DNA from: DATAQC01 sp038232455
GTDB lineage: Bacteria > Actinomycetota > Acidimicrobiia > Acidimicrobiales > AC-14
NCBI GenBank assembly: GCA_038232455.1
Contig: JBBSHU010000009.1
Coordinates: 1-43,890 of the forward strand
DNA: 43,890 nucleotides
Direction of reading: 5' to 3'
Part shown: positions 40,026-43,890 of the stretch, piece after piece
Layout: every line of letters begins with the position of its first letter
Position numbering within the stretch: position 1 is the first letter of the stretch
Position numbers and translations under genes: made by a program
Notes under the pieces: generated by a model
Databases searched by the model: none
Seen by the model: the letters and a program-made list of their open reading frames with translations, nothing else
Told to the model about the DNA's origin: nothing

Positions 40026-40055
40026 GCTCCTGAACGCTCGCCGTCAGCTCACCGG
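40019..40055. terminator. bidirectional terminator hairpin between convergent genes
   Basis: CCGGTGAGCT (40019-40028) and AGCTCACCGG (40046-40055) are a perfect 10-bp inverted repeat with a 17-nt loop. It spans the stop codons of both the histidine kinase gene and the convergent exported-protein gene, so it can end transcripts from both sides. There is no T-run. Confidence 0.6.
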
Positions 40056-40679
40056 CCGGGGGATCTGTGTGCCGCCGTACGCCTGCACCGGCACGCCGCC
40101 TGCGCAGAAGGCCCACACCGGTTCGTCCCGGCCGACACGGACGAAGTGGACCTCCACGTAGAACGGTCCGCCGTTGACCACCTTGGCCGTGTAGCCGTTG
40201 GTCGGTGTGGCCGAGACCAGCTCGATGAAGAAACTGTTCTTGCACGCGACGGTCACGACGCCACCCGCGGTCGAATACGTGGCCGTCGACCGCGGCGGTG
40301 CCTGGGTGGTCGGAGGGCTGGTCGGCCCGGTGGCGGGTGGCGCGACCGGCCCAGGAACGGCGGGGGCGTCGGGCGAGGAGGCCGCTGCGGGCGATTGCGG
40401 CACCGCTGCGGCCGGCGCCCCAGTCGCGGCCCCGGCAGCATCCGGGGGCACCGTCGGTGCCGGCCTGTTGGCCTCAGGAGTGCTGATGCCCGGCGCCGTC
40501 TCGGCGCCGGTGGTACCCGATTCCAGGGCCGACACCACGTCGTGATGGGCGACGAGAGGCGCGGGCCGGTCGGTGAGGTCGGCGGCGACCGTCGACGTGC
40601 CTGCCCAGACGATGGCCGTCGCCGCCGCAGTGACGGCGAGCCAGAGACCGACGGCGAAGAATCGGCGCGCCGGTGGCAT
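40044..40679 (-). CDS. hypothetical exported protein with low-complexity linker
   Basis: The 211-residue protein has a signal or anchor helix (FFAVGLWLAVTAAATAIVWAG, about 7-27) and a Pro/Ala/Thr-rich linker to about residue 135. A compact C-terminal domain of about 75 residues follows (GGVVTVACKNSFFIELVSA, NGYTAKVVNGGPFYVEVHFV, then EPVWAFCAGGVPVQAYGG), beta-rich with two cysteines. No family recognised. ATG 40679 lies 6 nt after a CATTCT hexamer (40691-40686), fitting the leaderless pattern. It faces the two-component genes and might be part of the same response. Confidence 0.7.
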   Translation of the reverse strand: MPPARRFFAVGLWLAVTAAATAIVWAGTSTVAADLTDRPAPLVAHHDVVSALESGTTGAETAPGISTPEANRPAPTVPPDAAGAATGAPAAAVPQSPAAASSPDAPAVPGPVAPPATGPTSPPTTQAPPRSTATYSTAGGVVTVACKNSFFIELVSATPTNGYTAKVVNGGPFYVEVHFVRVGRDEPVWAFCAGGVPVQAYGGTQIPRPVS

Positions 40680-40769
40680 CCAACGAGAATGCCCTCCTGA
40701 CGCCGGCGGCGCGCTAAGCGGGGCCTAAATCGTCGGCCGGCCAACCGAACCCGTGGCGCGGGCCACCGG

Positions 40770-40775
40770 TAGGAT
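40770..40775 (+). promoter_or_regulatory. TAGGAT -10 box of acs
   Basis: TAGGAT would start RNA near 40782, giving a leader of about 45 nt with the GGGGAG ribosome site before ATG 40829. Here the mRNA is not leaderless. Confidence 0.45.
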
Positions 40776-40828
40776 CGGCACGGTCAGTGCCTGGGGGCGG
40801 CCGCGCCCTGGCGAAGGAAAGGGGAGTC

Positions 40829-42820
40829 ATGGCTGATCCCGCAACCATCGAGGCCTACCAGCTCGAGGAGCGTCGCTTCCCGCCTCCTGAGGGCTTCAAG
40901 AAGGACGCCCTGGTCGTCGACGCCTCGCTCTACGACGAGGCCGAGCGTGACTACCAGGGGTTCTGGGCCCTCCAGGCCGTCAAGCTGGTCGACTGGGCGA
41001 AGGACTGGCACACCATCTGCGAGTGGGAACCGCCCTTTGCCAAGTGGTTCGTGGGCGGCCGCCTCAACGTGGCCCACAACTGCCTCGACCGCCACGTCGA
41101 GGCGGGCAACGGTGACCGGGTGGCCTACCACTGGGAGGGCGAGCCCGGTGACACCCGCACCATCACCTACGCCGAGCTCCGCGACGAGGTGGCCCGCTTC
41201 GCCAACGTGTTGACCGACCTCGGTGTCGCCAGGGGCGACAAGGTAGCCATCTACCTGCCCATGATCCCCGAACTGCCGGTAGCCATGCTGGCGTGCGCAC
41301 GCCTCGGAGCGGCCCACTCGGTGGTGTTCGGGGGCTTCTCGGCCGATTCCCTACGCGACCGGATCAACGACGCCGAGGCCAAGGTGCTGGTGACGGCCGA
41401 CGGGGGTTGGCGGCGGGGTAAGACCGTGCCTCTCAAAGCCAGTGCCGACGAGGCCGTCGCCGACACGCCGAGCATCGACCACGTCGTCGTCGTCCGCCGC
41501 ACCGAGGAGTCGGTCGATATGGTCGACGGCCGCGACCGGTGGTACCACGAGCTCATGGACGGGGTTTCGGTCGACTGCCCGGCCGAGCCCATGGATTCCG
41601 AGACTCTCCTCTATCTCCTCTACACCTCGGGCACCACGGCCAAGCCCAAGGGCATCATGCACACGAGCGGGGGCTACCTCACGCAGGTGGCGTTCACCCA
41701 CCGCTATGTCTTCGACCTCCATCCCGACACCGACGTCTACTGGTGCGCCGCCGACATCGGCTGGGTCACGGGCCACAGCTACATCGTCTACGGACCATTG
41801 GCCAACGGAGCGACCTCGGTGATGTACGAGGGTGCTCCCGATTTTCCGGACAAGGATCGCTGGTGGTCGATGATCGCCCGCTACGGCGTGTCGATCCTCT
41901 ACACCGCGCCCACCGCCATCCGGGCGTTCATGAAGTGGGGAACCAAGTTCCCCGCCGGCCACGACCTGTCCTCGCTGCGGGTGCTCGGATCGGTGGGTGA
42001 GCCCATCAACCCCGAGGCCTGGATGTGGTACCGCGAGAATATCGGCGGGGGTCGCTGCCCGGTGGTCGACACCTGGTGGCAGACCGAGACGGGCGCCATC
42101 ATGATCTCGCCCCTTCCCGGCGCCACGACCCTGCGTCCGGGTTCGGCAACCTTCGCCCTGCCCGGCATCGCCGCCGAGGTGGTCGACGACAAGGGCCAAG
42201 TGGTGGAGGCGGGGGGCGGATACCTGACCCTGACCCGTCCCTGGCCGTCGATGCTGCGGGGCATCTACGGCGACCCCGACCGCTACCGCGACACGTATTG
42301 GAGCCGGTTCCCGGGCCGGTACTTCGCCGGCGACGGGGCCCGGGTCGACGAGGAGGGCTACTTCTGGTTCATGGGCCGGGTCGACGACGTGATGAACATC
42401 GCCGGCCACCGGATCTCGACGGCCGAGGTCGAGTCCGCCCTGGTCGACCACCACTCGGTGGCCGAGGCAGCCGTCGTGGGGGCCAAGGACCCCGACAGCG
42501 GCCAGGCCATCATCGCCTTCGTCATCCTCAAAGCCGCCCAGGAGGCCGGTGGCACGGATGGGCAAGCTCAGGAGGCGGCCCTCGGCAATCACGAGCACGG
42601 CGAGGCGCTGCGCCAGCACGTGGCCAAGCGCATCGGCAAGGTGGCCAGACCGAAGACGGTCATCTTCACCGACGACCTGCCCAAGACCCGCAGCGGCAAG
42701 ATCATGCGCCGCCTACTGAAGGACGTGGCCGAGGGCCGCGACCTGGGCGACGTCACCACCCTGGCCGATGCCGGCGTGGTCGACGAGATCAAGCGCCGGG
42801 CGTCGACCGGCGAGGACTGA
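40829..42820 (+). CDS. acs: acetyl-CoA synthetase (AMP-forming) or close acyl-CoA synthetase
   Basis: Activates acetate, and perhaps propionate, to the CoA ester through an acyl-adenylate; 663 residues. It has an N-terminal acs domain (YQGFWALQAVKLVDWAKDW), the P-loop LLYTSGTTAKPKG (about 262-275), WCAADIGWVTGHSYI, the adenylate motif DTWWQTETG, GRVDDVMNIAGHRISTAEVE, and the C-terminal catalytic lysine in RSGKIMRR (about Lys624), which is the site of regulatory acetylation in this family. ATG 40829 is preceded by GGGGAG. The residues that set acyl-chain size were not resolved. Confidence 0.93.
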   Translation: MADPATIEAYQLEERRFPPPEGFKKDALVVDASLYDEAERDYQGFWALQAVKLVDWAKDWHTICEWEPPFAKWFVGGRLNVAHNCLDRHVEAGNGDRVAYHWEGEPGDTRTITYAELRDEVARFANVLTDLGVARGDKVAIYLPMIPELPVAMLACARLGAAHSVVFGGFSADSLRDRINDAEAKVLVTADGGWRRGKTVPLKASADEAVADTPSIDHVVVVRRTEESVDMVDGRDRWYHELMDGVSVDCPAEPMDSETLLYLLYTSGTTAKPKGIMHTSGGYLTQVAFTHRYVFDLHPDTDVYWCAADIGWVTGHSYIVYGPLANGATSVMYEGAPDFPDKDRWWSMIARYGVSILYTAPTAIRAFMKWGTKFPAGHDLSSLRVLGSVGEPINPEAWMWYRENIGGGRCPVVDTWWQTETGAIMISPLPGATTLRPGSATFALPGIAAEVVDDKGQVVEAGGGYLTLTRPWPSMLRGIYGDPDRYRDTYWSRFPGRYFAGDGARVDEEGYFWFMGRVDDVMNIAGHRISTAEVESALVDHHSVAEAAVVGAKDPDSGQAIIAFVILKAAQEAGGTDGQAQEAALGNHEHGEALRQHVAKRIGKVARPKTVIFTDDLPKTRSGKIMRRLLKDVAEGRDLGDVTTLADAGVVDEIKRRASTGED

Positions 42821-42897
42821 CTCGCGTTCCCTCGGCGCGGAACGTCTGGGGCTCCGGCGACGTTGTGAAAGGGGACACAAGGAGACAGGAACAGCAA

Positions 42898-43752
42898 ATG
42901 AGCAAGAACACCATGAAGACCTACGTGCTCCTGGCCGCCTTCGGTGGGCTGCTGATGCTCGTGGGGTCGTTCTTCGGCAAGACCGGGCTGTACATCGGGT
43001 TGTTGCTCGGGTTGGTCTTCGTCGGGGGTTCCTACTGGTTCTCCGACAAGGTGGCCATCCGTTCCGCCCGGGCCGTGCCCGTGAGTGAACAGGAGATGCC
43101 CGAATACTACAGGATCGTACGGGAGTTGACCCGATCCGCAGGCATGCCCATGCCCGTGCTCTACGTCACGCCCGACCTGCAGCCCAATGCCTTCGCCACC
43201 GGCCGTAGTCCCAACCACGCTGCCGTCGCCGTCACCCAGGGCATTCTGAACATCCTCGACTGGGACGAGCTGCGGGGCGTCCTGGCCCATGAGATCAGCC
43301 ACGTGGGCAATCGCGACATCCTCATCGGCTCGGTGGCCGCCGCACTGGCCATGGGCATCACCTTCGTGGCCCGAATGGCCATGTGGGGCGCCATGTTCGG
43401 CGGCGGGGGAGGCAGCGACGACAACCGCGGCAACGCCTTCGGCCAGCTCGCCCTGCTCATCCTGGCGCCCATCGCCGCCATGTTCCTCCAGGCTGCGCTG
43501 AGCCGCAGCCGCGAGTTCGAAGCCGACCGCAGCGGGGCCCGCCTGATCAGCGACGGCGAGCCCCTCGCCCGGGCCCTGGCCAAGCTCGAACAAGGAGCGC
43601 GCACGGTCCCCATGAACGTCGACCCCGCTCAGGCGTCGAAGTACATCGTCAACCCCCTCACCGGCCGCAAGATGGCCTTCGCCAACCTCTGGAGCACCCA
43701 CCCGCCCATGGAGCAGCGCATCGCCCGCCTGCGGGCCGGAGAGTGGCGATAA
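42898..43752 (+). CDS. htpX: HtpX-type M48 membrane metalloprotease
   Basis: The 284-residue zinc protease is thought to degrade damaged membrane proteins. Two N-terminal helices (TYVLLAAFGGLLMLVGSFFG, GLYIGLLLGLVFVGGSYWF) precede the conserved PELYRIV-type segment (MPEYYRIVRELTRSAGMPMP), NAFATGRSPNHAAVAVTQG, the zinc motif HEISH (131-135), a hairpin of two helices and the third ligand Glu206 in SREFEADRSGA. It ends STHPPMEQRIARLR. ATG 42898 has AGGAG and AGGA ribosome-site candidates upstream. The reading frame is open far back into acs, but only this start fits the family. Confidence 0.95.
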   Translation: MSKNTMKTYVLLAAFGGLLMLVGSFFGKTGLYIGLLLGLVFVGGSYWFSDKVAIRSARAVPVSEQEMPEYYRIVRELTRSAGMPMPVLYVTPDLQPNAFATGRSPNHAAVAVTQGILNILDWDELRGVLAHEISHVGNRDILIGSVAAALAMGITFVARMAMWGAMFGGGGGSDDNRGNAFGQLALLILAPIAAMFLQAALSRSREFEADRSGARLISDGEPLARALAKLEQGARTVPMNVDPAQASKYIVNPLTGRKMAFANLWSTHPPMEQRIARLRAGEWR

Positions 43753-43767
43753 GCGGCTCTTCGGATT

Positions 43768-43890
43768 TCAGCAGGGTGTGACGGTTGCCAGTAGGTCCCA
43801 GTTGGGCCGGCCGGCGTAGAGCAGGACTCGGATCCGATAGTTCCTCCAGCGGGTGAAGCCGAACGCCACTCGCTTTACGCGCTTGATCAA
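43768..43890 (-). mobile_element. ISL3-type transposase gene, C-terminal end (cut by window edge)
   Basis: The minus strand gives LIKRVKRVAFGFTRWRNYRI, then RVLLYAGRPNWDLLATVTPC and a TGA at 43770-43768. The pattern of RVKRVAFGF followed by YRIRVLL is the end of ISL3-family transposases. Only 40 residues are visible. No terminal inverted repeat could be defined in the 15 bp between htpX and this stop. Confidence 0.75.

Overview
This is a high-GC bacterial chromosome segment, most likely from an actinomycete (Actinomycetota). The evidence is the conserved clusters argS-lysA-hom-thrC ... rho-rpmE-prfA and tRNA-Ser / 4.5S RNA / dnaX-ybaB-recR, the heavy use of GTG starts, and a TANNNT -10 box lying 6-8 nt before the start codon of many genes, which is the signature of leaderless mRNAs. 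An Acidimicrobiia-like lineage would fit, but that is inference only.

Layout. 1-3065: a LemA-family gene (broken by one missing base), a DUF2207 membrane protein and a stand-alone receiver protein. 3095-10362: argS, lysA, a divergent Uma2-family nuclease gene, then hom, thrC and a phosphoglycerate-mutase-like gene that probably acts as homoserine kinase. This gives lysine and threonine synthesis from the aspartate branch. 10363-15423: a long rho leader, rho, rpmE, a proline-rich membrane protein and prfA. 15432-20417: a PknB-type kinase, tRNA-Ser(GGA), the 4.5S SRP RNA, a 55-residue membrane peptide, dnaX, ybaB and recR. 20439-22588: a site-2 protease and a frameshifted membrane protein gene in convergent orientation.

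22693-36314 is one long complex I region: nuoABCD, an aldehyde dehydrogenase gene where nuoEFG would normally be, nuoHIJKLMN, a MidA/NDUFAF7-like methyltransferase and a PPOX-fold protein. The genes overlap or lie a few bases apart, except for about 240 bp before nuoH. The NADH-input module NuoEFG is absent from the window. 36315-37147 holds gene debris (an HNH endonuclease remnant and a frameshifted short gene). 37148-40679 holds an OmpR/histidine-kinase pair flanked by two genes for exported or membrane-anchored low-complexity proteins. 40770-43752 holds acs and htpX, and the window ends inside an ISL3-type transposase gene.

Points most worth a second look: a tandem palindromic repeat that occurs between the Uma2 and hom promoters and again, in frame, inside the rho coding sequence; the widespread leaderless promoter motif; the nuoEFG-less complex I operon carrying an aldehyde dehydrogenase and a likely NuoD-arginine methyltransferase; a CTG start for recR; a C-rich, G-poor tract in the rho leader; and single-base frameshifts confined to the non-essential genes.
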